From the NCBI RefSeq assembly GCF_001654495.1, contig NZ_CP015849.1:3881501-3945500 (forward strand): a stretch of DNA of 64,000 nt, in the 5' to 3' direction. Of the stretch, positions 16,974 to 25,579 are shown in pieces (the stretch's first letter is position 1; every line of letters starts with the position of its first letter). The notes beneath the pieces are model-generated. The model had not been told where the DNA came from. It saw only the letters and a program-made list of their open reading frames with translations, and made no database searches. Source of the stretch: Streptomyces sp. SAT1 (GTDB lineage: Bacteria > Actinomycetota > Actinomycetes > Streptomycetales > Streptomycetaceae). The translations under genes were made by a program, and so were the position numbers.

Positions 16974-18944
16974 ATGGAGAAGCTGGCGTCCGGCGATCCG
17001 CGGGAGATCGGGGCGTACCGGCTGCTGGCGCGGCTCGGGGCGGGCGGCATGGGACAGGTGTACCTGGCCCGCTCCGGCCGGGGCCGTACGGCCGCCGTGA
17101 AGGTGGTGCGGCAGGAACTGGCGCAGCAGGAGGAGTTCCGGGCCCGGTTCCGCCAGGAGGTGCGGGCCGCGCGCCGGGTCGGCGGGAACTGGACCGCGCC
17201 CGTGCTGGACGCGGACACCGAGGCAGCCGTGCCGTGGGTCGCCACCGGCTATGTCGCCGGGCCCAGCCTCCAGCGGATCGTCGGCCACGACCACGGGCCG
17301 CTGCCCGAGCGGTCGGTGCGCGTCCTCGCCGCCGGTCTCGCCGAGGCGCTGCGGGACATCCACGCGGCCGGGCTCGTCCACCGCGACCTCAAACCGTCGA
17401 ACGTGCTCGTCACCATCGACGGCCCCCGGGTCATCGACTTCGGCATCGCCCGCGCCCTGGAGACCGTCGCGGACAGCGGCCTCACCCGCACCGGGGCGCT
17501 GCTCGGCTCGCCCGGCTTCATGGCCCCCGAGCAGGTGCGCGGCGACCGGATCACCCCCGCCTGCGACATCTTCTGCCTGGGGTCCGTGCTCGCCTACGCC
17601 GCGACGGGCACCCTGCCCTTCGGTACCGCCGACAGCGGTGTGCACGCGCTGATGTACCGGATCGCCCAGGAGGAACCGGACCTGGACGCGCTGCCCGAGG
17701 GCATCGCCGACCTGGTCCGCGCCTGTCTGCGCAAGGACCCGGCGGCCCGGCCCGCGCTGGAGGAGATCCTGGAGCGCACCGGCGCCGAGGACACGGTGTG
17801 CGACGGCCGGCTCCGCGACCCGTGGCTGCCGAGCGCCCTGGTGGCCCAGCTCGGACGGCACGCGGTACGGCTGCTGGACGCGGAGAATCCCGAGGCGCCG
17901 CCACCCGCCACCCCCGGCGAAGCCACCGTCCCCATCGCTCCCTCCCCTCTCACGGGTCCCACCGTGCCCGCTCATCCCGAGGGGCTCCCGCAGCACGACT
18001 CCGCCGCCGCCTCCTCCTCCTTCTCCCATTCCTCCTCCCGGGAGCAGCCGCCTGGGCACACCCTCGCGGCCTCCCCGGGCCGCGCCCCGGGCCCCGCCGC
18101 GGAAGCCACCCCGTGGCCCTCCCCGGAGCACGCCGCCGCCGTCCGGCCCCCGGCCCCCGGCGAGCCCGCCGGCCAGGGCCACGCGCCGCCGGACCACCCG
18201 CCCACCCGGGCCGACGGCCCGGCGCCCGCACCGGCGCCCGGGTCCGCGCCCGTGCCCGCACAGCGGGCGTACGGCCATCCCCAGCACCCTGACCCCCACC
18301 AGCACCCGCATCCTCACCCGTACCGGCCCGCCGACCCTCCGTACTTCGCCCCGGCCCCGGACCCGGCTCAGGACGGGCCGCGGCGCGGTGGTACCTCCAC
18401 GGTGGCGCTCCTCGCGGTGGCGCTGGTCGTCGCGCTCGGCGCGGGCGGTTCGGTCTACGCCCTGATGCAGGGCGGCGGGCACGAGGACCACCGCGGCGGC
18501 CCCGGCCCCTCGCCGACCGCCACCGCGTCCGGCACGGGCGGCCCGGACCCGTCCCCCACCGCCACGAGCGCGCCGCCCGGCCCCTCGGGCGGCGTGGTCC
18601 CCACCGGCTACCTCGGCACCTGGCGGTCGGCGATCGACAGCGAGCTGGGCTCGAACCCCCGGCGGCTCACCATCGCCCAGGGCGGTGTCGGGGACCGGGT
18701 GCTCACCCTGGTCGCGGACGGCCCCACCGCGACCGGCGGCACCTACCACTGCGTGTTCGAGGCCCGGCTGGTCCGGCGGCCGGACGCCGGCGGACCGCTG
18801 GAGCTCGGGCCCTCGACGGTCAGGAACGGCACGGGCGGCGCCTGCAATCCGGGCGCGGCCACCCAGGTGCTGCTGCTCCCGCAGGGCGGCCTCCAGCGCG
18901 TCAACAAGGACAGCGGAGAGCGGCTGACCTACACCAGGGAGTGA
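16974..18944 (+). CDS. Serine/threonine protein kinase, single-pass membrane
   Basis: Hanks-type kinase of 656 residues. The kinase domain (about 15-275) has the Gly loop LGAGGMGQVYLA, the ATP lysine in AAVKVV, the catalytic loop HRDLKPSNVLV, DFGIAR, and APEQV. A long Pro/Ala/Ser/His-rich linker (about 320-470) leads to one transmembrane helix (about 475-495, VALLAVALVVALGAGG). The outer C-terminal domain is about 160 residues, with a lipocalin-like or unknown fold after a Pro/Ser/Thr spacer. The ATG at 16974 has CGGGGGAGG about 10 nt upstream; a TATCCT box at 16916 may be its -10. Signal unknown. Confidence 0.92.
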   Translation: MEKLASGDPREIGAYRLLARLGAGGMGQVYLARSGRGRTAAVKVVRQELAQQEEFRARFRQEVRAARRVGGNWTAPVLDADTEAAVPWVATGYVAGPSLQRIVGHDHGPLPERSVRVLAAGLAEALRDIHAAGLVHRDLKPSNVLVTIDGPRVIDFGIARALETVADSGLTRTGALLGSPGFMAPEQVRGDRITPACDIFCLGSVLAYAATGTLPFGTADSGVHALMYRIAQEEPDLDALPEGIADLVRACLRKDPAARPALEEILERTGAEDTVCDGRLRDPWLPSALVAQLGRHAVRLLDAENPEAPPPATPGEATVPIAPSPLTGPTVPAHPEGLPQHDSAAASSSFSHSSSREQPPGHTLAASPGRAPGPAAEATPWPSPEHAAAVRPPAPGEPAGQGHAPPDHPPTRADGPAPAPAPGSAPVPAQRAYGHPQHPDPHQHPHPHPYRPADPPYFAPAPDPAQDGPRRGGTSTVALLAVALVVALGAGGSVYALMQGGGHEDHRGGPGPSPTATASGTGGPDPSPTATSAPPGPSGGVVPTGYLGTWRSAIDSELGSNPRRLTIAQGGVGDRVLTLVADGPTATGGTYHCVFEARLVRRPDAGGPLELGPSTVRNGTGGACNPGAATQVLLLPQGGLQRVNKDSGERLTYTRE

Positions 18945-19045
18945 GCACGGGACGGGACACGGGACGGGAGAAGCCGCCGCGGTGCTCGGCATCGCCGCGT
19001 CCGTCCGGGACGCTCCGGTACGAGCGCCGGGTGCCGCGCCGCCGG

Positions 19046-19076
19046 GGGTACCCCTGCTCGAAGAGCTCGGGGGAGC
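19046..19076. repeat. Imperfect palindrome after the kinase gene
   Basis: GGTACCCCTGCTC-GAA-GAGCTCGGGGG forms an imperfect hairpin between the convergent kinase and SLATT genes. I recall similar CCCC...GCTC/GAGC...GGGG intergenic palindromes being common in Streptomyces. It may act as a bidirectional terminator. Confidence 0.4.
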
Positions 19077-19122
19077 GGTGTCAGGCCCCGCACCGGTGAC
19101 CGGTGTCCCGGCCGGGGAGGCT

Positions 19123-19905
19123 CTACCGGGGCTCGGGGGGCCGCTGGCGCGGCATGTTCGGCCGGGTGCCGCCCGGCGGCAGCGGGAAGCGGCCCGGACC
19201 GGCCCCGCCGGGCTCCGGGCGCGCACCGCCCGGCACCGCCGGATGGATCCCCGCCGGTGCCGCCCCGACGCGGAACTCCACCATCCAGCCGGCCGTCTCG
19301 GCCCGCACCAGCTCGGTCACGTCCTCCGTGAAGCGCCGCAGCACCGCCAGGCACCGCTCGGCGGCCTCGCCCGCCGTGCCCTCGGCCGGGCCGAGCACCT
19401 CCCGCACGCTCTCGGTGGCCCAGTCGAACTGGAGCAGCTGAAGCCGCCGCTGCACGGCCTGCGCGGTCGCCACGTCCCGCATCCAGCCCGAGGTCAGGCC
19501 GAAGTACCGGTCGGCCGCGACGCACGCCACCGACAGCAGCAGCGCCAGATACCCCCAGGGCGCCGCGCCGCGGGCCGGCCCGGTCAGGTCCAGCAGCGGC
19601 AGCCCCGCCCCGGCCAGCGCCCCGGCCGCCGCCCCGCACCGCAGCGCCCGCGCCCCGCGCCGCTTCCACACCCGCTCCGCGAGGTACCAGGCGGCGGTCT
19701 GGAGCGCGCCGCGCTCCACCCACCGGTACAGCTCGTCCAGCCGCCGGGCGGGATCGCCCCAGTCGCCGGGCGGGAACACCCGCCCGGTCAGGTCCCCGGG
19801 CAGCGGCCCGGTCGCCGCCGCCGCCCCGTCCTCCCGCCCGTCCCGAGCCCCGCCCTCCCGCCCGTCCCGAGGGTGACGCTCGGGCTGCATCTCCGGCTGA
19901 CCCAC
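19123..19905 (-). CDS. SLATT-domain two-TM membrane protein
   Basis: Encodes 260 residues. The N-terminal 35 residues are charged and low-complexity. A helical SLATT-type domain then spans about residues 55-215: an amphipathic helix RLDELYRWVERGALQTAAWYLAERVWKRR (broken here only by reading), two closely spaced TM helices (ALRCGAAAGALAGAGLPLL and WGYLALLLSVACVAADRY), and a long cytosolic helix. The C-terminal tail is Pro/Gly/Arg-rich. SLATT proteins are predicted membrane effectors in nucleotide-sensing conflict systems, but stand-alone copies are also widespread in Streptomyces. The GTG at 19905 is preferred (AGGGAG 6 nt upstream) over the GTG at 19926. Confidence 0.75.
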   Translation of the reverse strand: MGQPEMQPERHPRDGREGGARDGREDGAAAATGPLPGDLTGRVFPPGDWGDPARRLDELYRWVERGALQTAAWYLAERVWKRRGARALRCGAAAGALAGAGLPLLDLTGPARGAAPWGYLALLLSVACVAADRYFGLTSGWMRDVATAQAVQRRLQLLQFDWATESVREVLGPAEGTAGEAAERCLAVLRRFTEDVTELVRAETAGWMVEFRVGAAPAGIHPAVPGGARPEPGGAGPGRFPLPPGGTRPNMPRQRPPEPR

Positions 19906-20206
19906 CCGGCACTCCCTACTGATCACCTACTGATCACGTGCTGTGACGCTGGCTGACCGCCGGACCCCTTCCTACCCCCCAACGGGTGGCGAAGCGGGGG
20001 AATGCGGTGCTTTTCCGCCCGGAAGAGGGCCTTGATCAGGTATAGGACGCACCCGGAACTCACTCGAAAGAGTGGCGGGGCGCCGCCCGCCGGGACCACG
20101 TAGGCTCGTGCCAGCGGGGAATCGCCGGTACGCCGGCGGACGGGCCCCGCCCGGAGACCGGGCCGTCCGGATCATCCGGACGCACGGAGGAAAGCAGGAG
20201 CTGATC
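19906..20206. other. Divergent promoter region, SLATT gene / ybaB
   Basis: 301 bp without a gene. It contains a perfect CACTC-GAAA-GAGTG palindrome at 20061-20074 and two -10-like boxes facing ybaB (TATAGG near 20041 and TAGGCT near 20100). ybaB, recR and DUF5063 are probably transcribed from here. Confidence 0.45.
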
Positions 20207-20551
20207 GTGATTCCCGGTGGTGGCCAGCCCAACATGCAGCAGCTGCTCCAGCAGGCCCAGAAGATGCAGCAGGACCTGGCGCAGGCCCAGGAGGAGCTGG
20301 CGCGCACCGAGGTCGACGGGCAGGCGGGCGGCGGCCTGGTGAAGGCCACCGTCACCGGCGCCGGCGAGCTGCGCGCCCTGAAGATCGACCCGAAGGCCGT
20401 GGACCCCGAGGACACCGAGACCCTCGCGGACCTGGTCGTGGCGGCCGTCCAGGCGGCCAACGAGAACGCCCAGGCGCTCCAGCAGCAGAAGCTCGGCCCG
20501 CTGGCCCAGGGCCTCGGCGGCGGCAGCGGCATCCCCGGGCTGCCTTTCTAG
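20207..20551 (+). CDS. YbaB/EbfC family nucleoid-associated protein
   Basis: Small DNA-binding protein of 114 residues, normal for the family. It has the N-terminal coiled-coil (MQQLLQQAQKMQQDLAQAQEE), the central beta sheet GLVKATVTGAGELRALKID, and a C-terminal helix with Gln-rich ends. It binds DNA as a dimer and is usually co-transcribed with recR, as here (recR starts 84 bp later). The GTG at 20207 is set by AGGAG 6 nt upstream; upstream in-frame codons lack support. Confidence 0.93.
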   Translation: MIPGGGQPNMQQLLQQAQKMQQDLAQAQEELARTEVDGQAGGGLVKATVTGAGELRALKIDPKAVDPEDTETLADLVVAAVQAANENAQALQQQKLGPLAQGLGGGSGIPGLPF

Positions 20552-20635
20552 GCGCCCCCCGGGCAACTACGGTACGTACCGAAGCAGCACACACCGAAAC
20601 AGCGGCACACGCAGAGCAGGAAGGACGGGCGTCCG

Positions 20636-21235
20636 GTGTACGAAGGCGTGGTCCAGGACCTCATCGACGAACTGGGGCGGCTGCCCGGCGTCGGTCCCAA
20701 GAGCGCGCAGCGGATCGCCTTCCACATCCTCCAGGCGGAGCCGACGGACGTGCGCCGGCTCGCCCACGCCCTGCTGGAGGTGAAGGCGAAGGTCCGCTTC
20801 TGCGCCGTCTGCGGCAACGTGGCGCAGGAGGAGCTGTGCGGCATCTGCCGTGACAGCCGCCGCGACCAGAGCGTCATCTGCGTGGTCGAGGAGCCCAAGG
20901 ACGTCGTCGCGATCGAGCGGACCCGCGAGTTCCGCGGCCGGTACCACGTCCTCGGCGGGGCGATCAGCCCGATCGAGGGCGTCGGCCCCGACGATCTGCG
21001 CATCCGGGAGCTGCTGTCCCGCCTCGCCGACGGCACGGTCACGGAACTCATCCTGGCCACGGACCCGAACCTGGAGGGCGAGGCGACGGCGACGTACCTC
21101 GCCCGCATGATCAAGCCCATGGGCCTCAAGGTCACCCGCCTGGCCAGCGGCCTCCCGGTGGGCGGCGACCTGGAGTATGCGGACGAGGTGACCCTCGGCC
21201 GCGCCTTCGAGGGGAGACGACTCCTAGATGTCTGA
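20636..21235 (+). CDS. recR: Recombination protein RecR
   Basis: RecFOR pathway component that helps load RecA on gapped DNA. The 199 residues are standard length: N-terminal HhH (LPGVGPKSAQRIAFHIL), a C4 zinc finger (CAVCGN...CGIC, about 58-72), and a Toprim domain (ICVVEEPKDVVAIE... GGAISPIEGVGPDDL). The GTG start at 20636 has AGGAAGGA about 10 nt upstream. Its end overlaps the start of the DUF5063 gene by 8 bp, so the two are translationally coupled. Confidence 0.98.
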   Translation: MYEGVVQDLIDELGRLPGVGPKSAQRIAFHILQAEPTDVRRLAHALLEVKAKVRFCAVCGNVAQEELCGICRDSRRDQSVICVVEEPKDVVAIERTREFRGRYHVLGGAISPIEGVGPDDLRIRELLSRLADGTVTELILATDPNLEGEATATYLARMIKPMGLKVTRLASGLPVGGDLEYADEVTLGRAFEGRRLLDV

Positions 21236-21887
21236 CGCCACGCTGCACGCGACCAGCCAGAACCCCGACGACTTCGCGGTCCAGATCGCCGACCAGATCG
21301 AGAGCTTCCTGGTCGCCGTCACCGAGGTCGCCAAGGGCGACGAACCGGACTCCGCGGTGCCCTTCCTCCTGCTGGAGGTCTCCCAGCTGCTGCTGGCCGG
21401 CGGCCGGCTCGGCGCGCACGAGGACATCGTCCCCGACGAGCGCTACGAGCCCGACCCGGGCCCGGAGCAGGACGCGGACGTCCTCCGCGAGAACCTGGGC
21501 CGCCTGCTGGAGCCCATCGACGTCTACTCCGAGGTCTTCGACCCCTACGAGCCGCGCCGCGCCCCGGTGCCCGCGCGGATCTCCGACGACCTCGCCGACG
21601 TCGTCGCCGATCTGCGCCACGGCATGGTCCACTACCGCGCGGGCCGCACCACCGAGGCGCTGTGGTGGTGGCAGTTCTCCTACTTCTCCAACTGGGGCGG
21701 CACCGCCTCGGCGGCCCTGCGCGCCCTCCAGTCCCTGGTCGCCCATGTGCGCCTCAACCAGCCCCTGGAGGAGCTGGACGGGCTCGACACCGACCAGGCC
21801 ATGGGCGACGAGACGCTGGAGTTCGAGGCGGGCCGGGTCATGGCGGAGGAGATCGGCGGTCCGCTCGGGCTGCCCGGGGCCAAGTGA
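21228..21887 (+). CDS. DUF5063 domain protein
   Basis: Soluble protein of 219 residues, conserved downstream of recR in actinomycetes as I recall. It is acidic and mostly helical, with the distinctive stretch GRTTEALWWWQFSYFSNWGGTASAALR cut here by eye to its Trp-rich core (about 140-160). No catalytic motif is visible. The ATG at 21228 overlaps the recR stop (ATGTCTGA). Its constant position after recR suggests a recombination- or chromosome-linked role, but no function can be assigned. It marks the left border of the accessory cluster. Confidence 0.85.
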   Translation: MSDATLHATSQNPDDFAVQIADQIESFLVAVTEVAKGDEPDSAVPFLLLEVSQLLLAGGRLGAHEDIVPDERYEPDPGPEQDADVLRENLGRLLEPIDVYSEVFDPYEPRRAPVPARISDDLADVVADLRHGMVHYRAGRTTEALWWWQFSYFSNWGGTASAALRALQSLVAHVRLNQPLEELDGLDTDQAMGDETLEFEAGRVMAEEIGGPLGLPGAK

Positions 21888-21983
21888 ACCCGGCCCGCAC
21901 GCGCTGAGTCCGGCCCGCCCGCTCCTTCGCGTCCTTCGCGGCACGGCGGGAAGCACGGAAGCACCGGGCGTCGGCCGTCCCGG

Positions 21984-23897
21984 TCAGGGGCGTACGTCCC
22001 CGGAACCGGCGGCCGGGACGGAGACGGCCGGGACGGAGACGGCCGGGGCGGAGACGGCCGGGGCGGAGACGGCCGGGACGGGGGCCGAGGCCGCCGCGTC
22101 CCGCACATGGGCGGCGATGCCCCGCACCGTCGGGTCCTCGAAGAACTCCGCCAGCGTCATGTCCGCGCCGAACCGCCTGCTCACCTGGGCCAGCAGCCGG
22201 ATCGCGAGCATCGACTGCCCGCCGGCCTCGAAGAAGTCCTCCTCGTGGCCGACGCCCGGCACGTCCAGCAGACCGCTCATGAGCGCGGCGATCTCTTCGT
22301 CCATCGCGTCCATCGCGTCCGCGCCCGCCGGGCCCACCGCGCCGCCCGCCGGGGCGGCCGGGGCCTGCGGGGCGGGCAGCCGCTCCCGGTCGATCTTCAT
22401 GTTGGCGTTCTTCGGCAGCTCGGGCAGCCGGGTCAGCCGGGAGGGGAGCATGTAGTCGGGGAGCCGGTCGCGCAGGAACGCCCGCAGGGCGGCCGTGTCC
22501 GGGGCCTTTTCGCCCGCCCCCACGTAGTAGCTGAGGAGCGTCCGGTCCCCCGAGCGGGCGTCGGTGCCGGCGACCGTCACCGCCTCCCTGATCCCGGGGT
22601 GGCGCAGCAGCGCCGCGTCGACCTCGTTCGTCTCGACCCGGAAGCCCCGGATCTTGACCTGGAAGTCGGCCCGGCCGAGGAAGTCCAGTGAGCCGTCCGG
22701 CAGTTCGCGCACCAGATCGCCCGTGGCGTACATGCGGGCGCCGGGTTCGGCGGCGAAGGGGTCGGGCAGGAACCGCTCCTTCGTCAGGTCCGGGCGGCCG
22801 AGATAGCCGCTCGCCACGCCGTCACCGCCGACGTGGAGCTGACCGGTCTCCCCGGCGGGCACCGGCCGCAGCTCGTCGTCGAGCACGTAGCACGTGGTGT
22901 GCGAGACGGGCACGCCGATCGGCACCCGCACCTGGTCGGCGGGCATCGGCCTGACCCGGTGCGCGGTGGCGATCGTCGTGCACTCGGCGGGCCCGTACCC
23001 GTTGACCAGGTGGCAGCCCGGAACCGCGGCCACGGCGTTGGCCTGGTCGACCGCCAGGGCGTCGCCGCCGACCAGGACCTGGGAGACCGTGGCGAACGTC
23101 GCCGGGTCGTCCCCCGCGAGCTGGTTGAACAGCGGTGTCGCCATCACCACGGTGTCGATACGGCGTTCGCGCAGCGCGGTCGCCAGCCGGCCCGGCGAGA
23201 GGACGGTGTCGCGGTCGAACCCGATGAGCTCGCCGCCGTTGAGCAGCGCGCCCCACACCTCGACGGTGGCGGCGTCGAAGGCCGCGTTGGAGATCTGCGC
23301 GACCCGGTCGCCCGCCTCGAACGTGAGGTAGTCGGCGTCCCGGGTGCGCCGGACGACGTTGCGGTGCGTCGTGCAGATCCCCTTGGGCGTGCCGGTCGAA
23401 CCCGAGGTGTACATCACGTAGGCCAGGTCCTCGGGTCCCGCGCCGCCGTCCGTGCGGACGTCCAGGGCGGCGTCGTCCCGTACGCTCCGCCCCAGGTGTC
23501 CGGCGGCCGTGAGCACCGGGATGCCGAGGCCGCTGGGGTCGTCCGTGCCGGCCTCGGTGAGCAGGGCCACCGGCTCGGACTCCTGGAGGATCATGCGCAG
23601 CCGGGCGGCCGGCTGCGCCGGGTCCAACGCGAGATAGGCGCCGCCGGCCTTGACGGTGGCGAGCATGCCCAGGATCACCCCGATGCCGCGGTCGGCGAGG
23701 ATCGCCACCAGCCGGCCGGGCCGTACGCCCCGGTCGCGCAGCCGGATCGCCAGGGAGTTGGTGACCCGGTCGAGCTGCCGGTACGTCAGTGTGACGGAAC
23801 CATAGGTGAGGGCGGGCGCCTCGGGCCGGCGTACGACGTGCTGCGCGAACAGGTCGCTCAGCGAACCGTCCTGGGGCCGAGCGGCGGGCTTGGGCAT
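21984..23897 (-). CDS. NRPS adenylation-thiolation didomain protein (orphan)
   Basis: Activates an amino acid as its adenylate and tethers it to its own carrier domain. A-domain motifs are YTSGSTGTPKG (A3, about 165), NGYGPAECTT (A5), YATGDLVRELPDG (A7), FLGRADFQVKIRG (A8) and a variant A10 (NANMKIDR) keeping the catalytic Lys. A PCP follows with Ser about 562 in EAGGQSMLAIRL. There is no condensation or thioesterase domain. By eye the binding-pocket code reads D-A-V-A-L-G-G-T-I, which I cannot match to a known substrate. The tail (about 600-637) is Val-Ser/Ala-Pro repeats. The ATG at 23897 has AAAGGA about 10 nt upstream. It is the last gene of the leftward cluster. Confidence 0.9.
   Translation of the reverse strand: MPKPAARPQDGSLSDLFAQHVVRRPEAPALTYGSVTLTYRQLDRVTNSLAIRLRDRGVRPGRLVAILADRGIGVILGMLATVKAGGAYLALDPAQPAARLRMILQESEPVALLTEAGTDDPSGLGIPVLTAAGHLGRSVRDDAALDVRTDGGAGPEDLAYVMYTSGSTGTPKGICTTHRNVVRRTRDADYLTFEAGDRVAQISNAAFDAATVEVWGALLNGGELIGFDRDTVLSPGRLATALRERRIDTVVMATPLFNQLAGDDPATFATVSQVLVGGDALAVDQANAVAAVPGCHLVNGYGPAECTTIATAHRVRPMPADQVRVPIGVPVSHTTCYVLDDELRPVPAGETGQLHVGGDGVASGYLGRPDLTKERFLPDPFAAEPGARMYATGDLVRELPDGSLDFLGRADFQVKIRGFRVETNEVDAALLRHPGIREAVTVAGTDARSGDRTLLSYYVGAGEKAPDTAALRAFLRDRLPDYMLPSRLTRLPELPKNANMKIDRERLPAPQAPAAPAGGAVGPAGADAMDAMDEEIAALMSGLLDVPGVGHEEDFFEAGGQSMLAIRLLAQVSRRFGADMTLAEFFEDPTVRGIAAHVRDAAASAPVPAVSAPAVSAPAVSVPAVSVPAAGSGDVRP
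22018..22081. repeat. 15-bp tandem repeat in the NRPS C-terminus
   Basis: Four to five copies of GGAGACGGCCGGGRC, in frame, encode a V-S-(A/V)-P-A pentapeptide repeat at the end of the A-T protein. Unit number could vary between strains without breaking the frame. Confidence 0.7.
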
Positions 23898-23960
23898 GGG
23901 CGTCCAGTCCTTTCTCGTCGGATGACACGTTGTCGGCGAGGCGGGGCCGGCCGCCACACC

Positions 23961-23971
23961 GGCATAATGCC
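23961..23971. promoter_or_regulatory. Palindrome upstream of the NRPS gene
   Basis: GGCAT-A-ATGCC, an 11-bp perfect palindrome 64 bp upstream of the A-T start, in the 127-bp gap after the exporter gene. It overlaps a possible -10 (CATTAT on the minus strand). Possible operator. Confidence 0.3.
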
Positions 23972-24024
23972 GCCGGCCTGCCCGGTCATTCCGCGGCAGC
24001 AGGAACCAGGCCCCAGGACCTGTC

Positions 24025-24963
24025 CTAGCTGCGCTCGCCCACCGTGGCGGGCTCGGGGGCCGGGGGCGCGGCCACGGACGTCCGCCGTTCCACGACCCCG
24101 AGCGCCACCCCGGCGACGATGATCGCCCCGCCGAGCACCTGCCCGAGCCGGACCGTCTCCCCGTTGATCACCACGGCACCGAGCACGCCGAACACCGGTA
24201 CCAGATTGAGGATGTTGACCGCGACGCTGGAGGTCATGCGGCGCAGCCCGTAGTTGTAGAGGAGGAAGCCGCCGACGGAGCACGCCACGGCCAGATAGAC
24301 GAGCAGCAGCGAGGCCGATCCGTCCGGTACGTGCCAGTCCCCGGCCTCCAGGCAGGAGGCGAGCAGGAAGCCGGCGGCGCCGGCCACGGTCTGGTGGTAG
24401 GTGAGGTCCAGGGCGTCGTGGCCGCGGCCCATGGACTTGACGAGCACGTTGTACCCGCCCCAGAGCAGCCCGCCCAGCAGCAGCAGGACATCGCCGAGCC
24501 AGCGCGAACTGCCGCCCACCTGAGCGCCGTTGCGCACGACCAGGAAGGCGCCCGCGGTGGCGAGCAGGACGCCGCCGACCCGCAGCAGCGGCATCCTGGC
24601 CTTGAACAGCACCAGTTCCAGCAGCATGGTCATCAGCGGGTAGGTGGCCACGATCAGGGAGGCGTCGGAGGCCGTCGACAGTTCGACGCCGATGTTCTCC
24701 AGGACGAAGTAGGCCGTGATGCCGAGCAGTCCGCTGAGCTGGATCAGGCGCCGCTGCCGGGCGTCGAGCCGGGCCCCCGGGCGGCGGCGCAGCCGCATCA
24801 TCACCGCGAGCAGCCCGGCGGCGAGCGTGAAGCGGATCGCGCCGATGCTCAGCGGTCCGACGTCCGACAGCACCTGCTTGGTCACCGCGTAGGAACTGCT
24901 CCAGAAGAGGGCCGCCGCCACCACGGCGCACAGCGCCAGGATCCGTCCTTTCCTCTCGTCCAC
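24025..24963 (-). CDS. EamA/DMT-family exporter
   Basis: Integral membrane transporter of 312 residues with about ten TM helices in two EamA repeats (about 10-140 and 155-290), including WSSSYAVTKQVLSDVGPLSIGAIRF in the first repeat (quoted up to the conserved Arg) and VNILNLVPVFGVLGAVVINGE in shortened form in the second. This family includes exporters of amino acids, metabolites and drugs. It is divergent from an Lrp/AsnC regulator, the classic arrangement for a regulated amino-acid exporter, which suggests the cluster product is amino-acid-like. The GTG at 24963 has AAGGAGA about 7 nt upstream. Confidence 0.88.
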   Translation of the reverse strand: MDERKGRILALCAVVAAALFWSSSYAVTKQVLSDVGPLSIGAIRFTLAAGLLAVMMRLRRRPGARLDARQRRLIQLSGLLGITAYFVLENIGVELSTASDASLIVATYPLMTMLLELVLFKARMPLLRVGGVLLATAGAFLVVRNGAQVGGSSRWLGDVLLLLGGLLWGGYNVLVKSMGRGHDALDLTYHQTVAGAAGFLLASCLEAGDWHVPDGSASLLLVYLAVACSVGGFLLYNYGLRRMTSSVAVNILNLVPVFGVLGAVVINGETVRLGQVLGGAIIVAGVALGVVERRTSVAAPPAPEPATVGERS

Positions 24964-25088
24964 CGCAGGTCTCCTTCTCCGTCGTCCGCACGCACAGGGT
25001 CCGCCCGGCTCGCGCCGCAGAGAGAGGCGAATCATGGACGGAATGGATGCAGTCATGCTAGCAATCCAACGGAGAACAGGGCATACTC

Positions 25089-25146
25089 GCCGAATATAAT
25101 TCGGCCTCTCGGGAATTCGGCAGAACATGGATGAACTTAATTCGGC
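25089..25146. promoter_or_regulatory. Lrp/AsnC operator array and lrp promoter
   Basis: A perfect palindrome GCCGAAT-ATA-ATTCGGC at 25089-25105 contains TATAAT (25095-25100), a consensus -10 for the lrp gene. The half-site AATTCGGC recurs at 25098-25105, 25114-25121 and 25139-25146, the last inside the lrp coding start. This pattern is expected for autoregulation and for control of the divergent exporter by the Lrp-like protein. Confidence 0.65.
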
Positions 25147-25579
25147 GTTGCTGCGCCTTCTCCAGCAAGACGGTCGGCGCACCAACCGCGAACTCGCGGA
25201 GGAGCTGGGCATCGCACCCTCGACCTGCCTGGAGCGGGTGCGCGCGCTGCGCGAGCGCGGGGTGCTGCTCGGCTTCCACGCCGAGGTGGACCTCACCGCA
25301 CTGGGCCGGGGGCTCCAGGCGATGATCGCCGTACGGGTGCGGCCGCCGACCCGCGCGATCATCGAGCAGTTCCAGACCTTCGTGGCGCGGATGCCCGAGG
25401 TCATCTCGGTCTTCGTGCTGACGGGGACCGACGACTTCCTCCTCCATGTGGCGGTGCGGGACGCCGACCATCTGCACTCGGTCGTGCTGGACAAGCTGAC
25501 CGAGCGCCCCGAACTGGCCGACGTACGCACCTCGATGGTCTACGGGCATCTGCGCAAGACGGTCATCGACCCGATCTGA
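25127..25579 (+). CDS. Lrp/AsnC-family transcriptional regulator
   Basis: Encodes 150 residues, full length for the family. The N-terminal HTH (about 5-55) includes RRTNRELAEELGIAPSTCLERV; the C-terminal RAM/AsnC ligand domain (about 65-145) includes FVLTGTDDFLLHVAV, the usual glycine/aspartate effector region. Such proteins sense amino acids. It is the only rightward gene in the cluster, divergent from the EamA exporter, and its operator array overlaps its own start. The ATG at 25127 is used, with another ATG at 25131. Its 3' end overlaps the convergent aminotransferase gene by 17 bp. Confidence 0.93.
   Translation: MDELNSALLRLLQQDGRRTNRELAEELGIAPSTCLERVRALRERGVLLGFHAEVDLTALGRGLQAMIAVRVRPPTRAIIEQFQTFVARMPEVISVFVLTGTDDFLLHVAVRDADHLHSVVLDKLTERPELADVRTSMVYGHLRKTVIDPI

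Noticed and set aside
15897..19226. 1109-residue minus-strand frame across the kinase gene
   Set aside because: Arg/Gly/Pro-rich shadow of high-GC genes on the other frames; no recognisable domain along its length.
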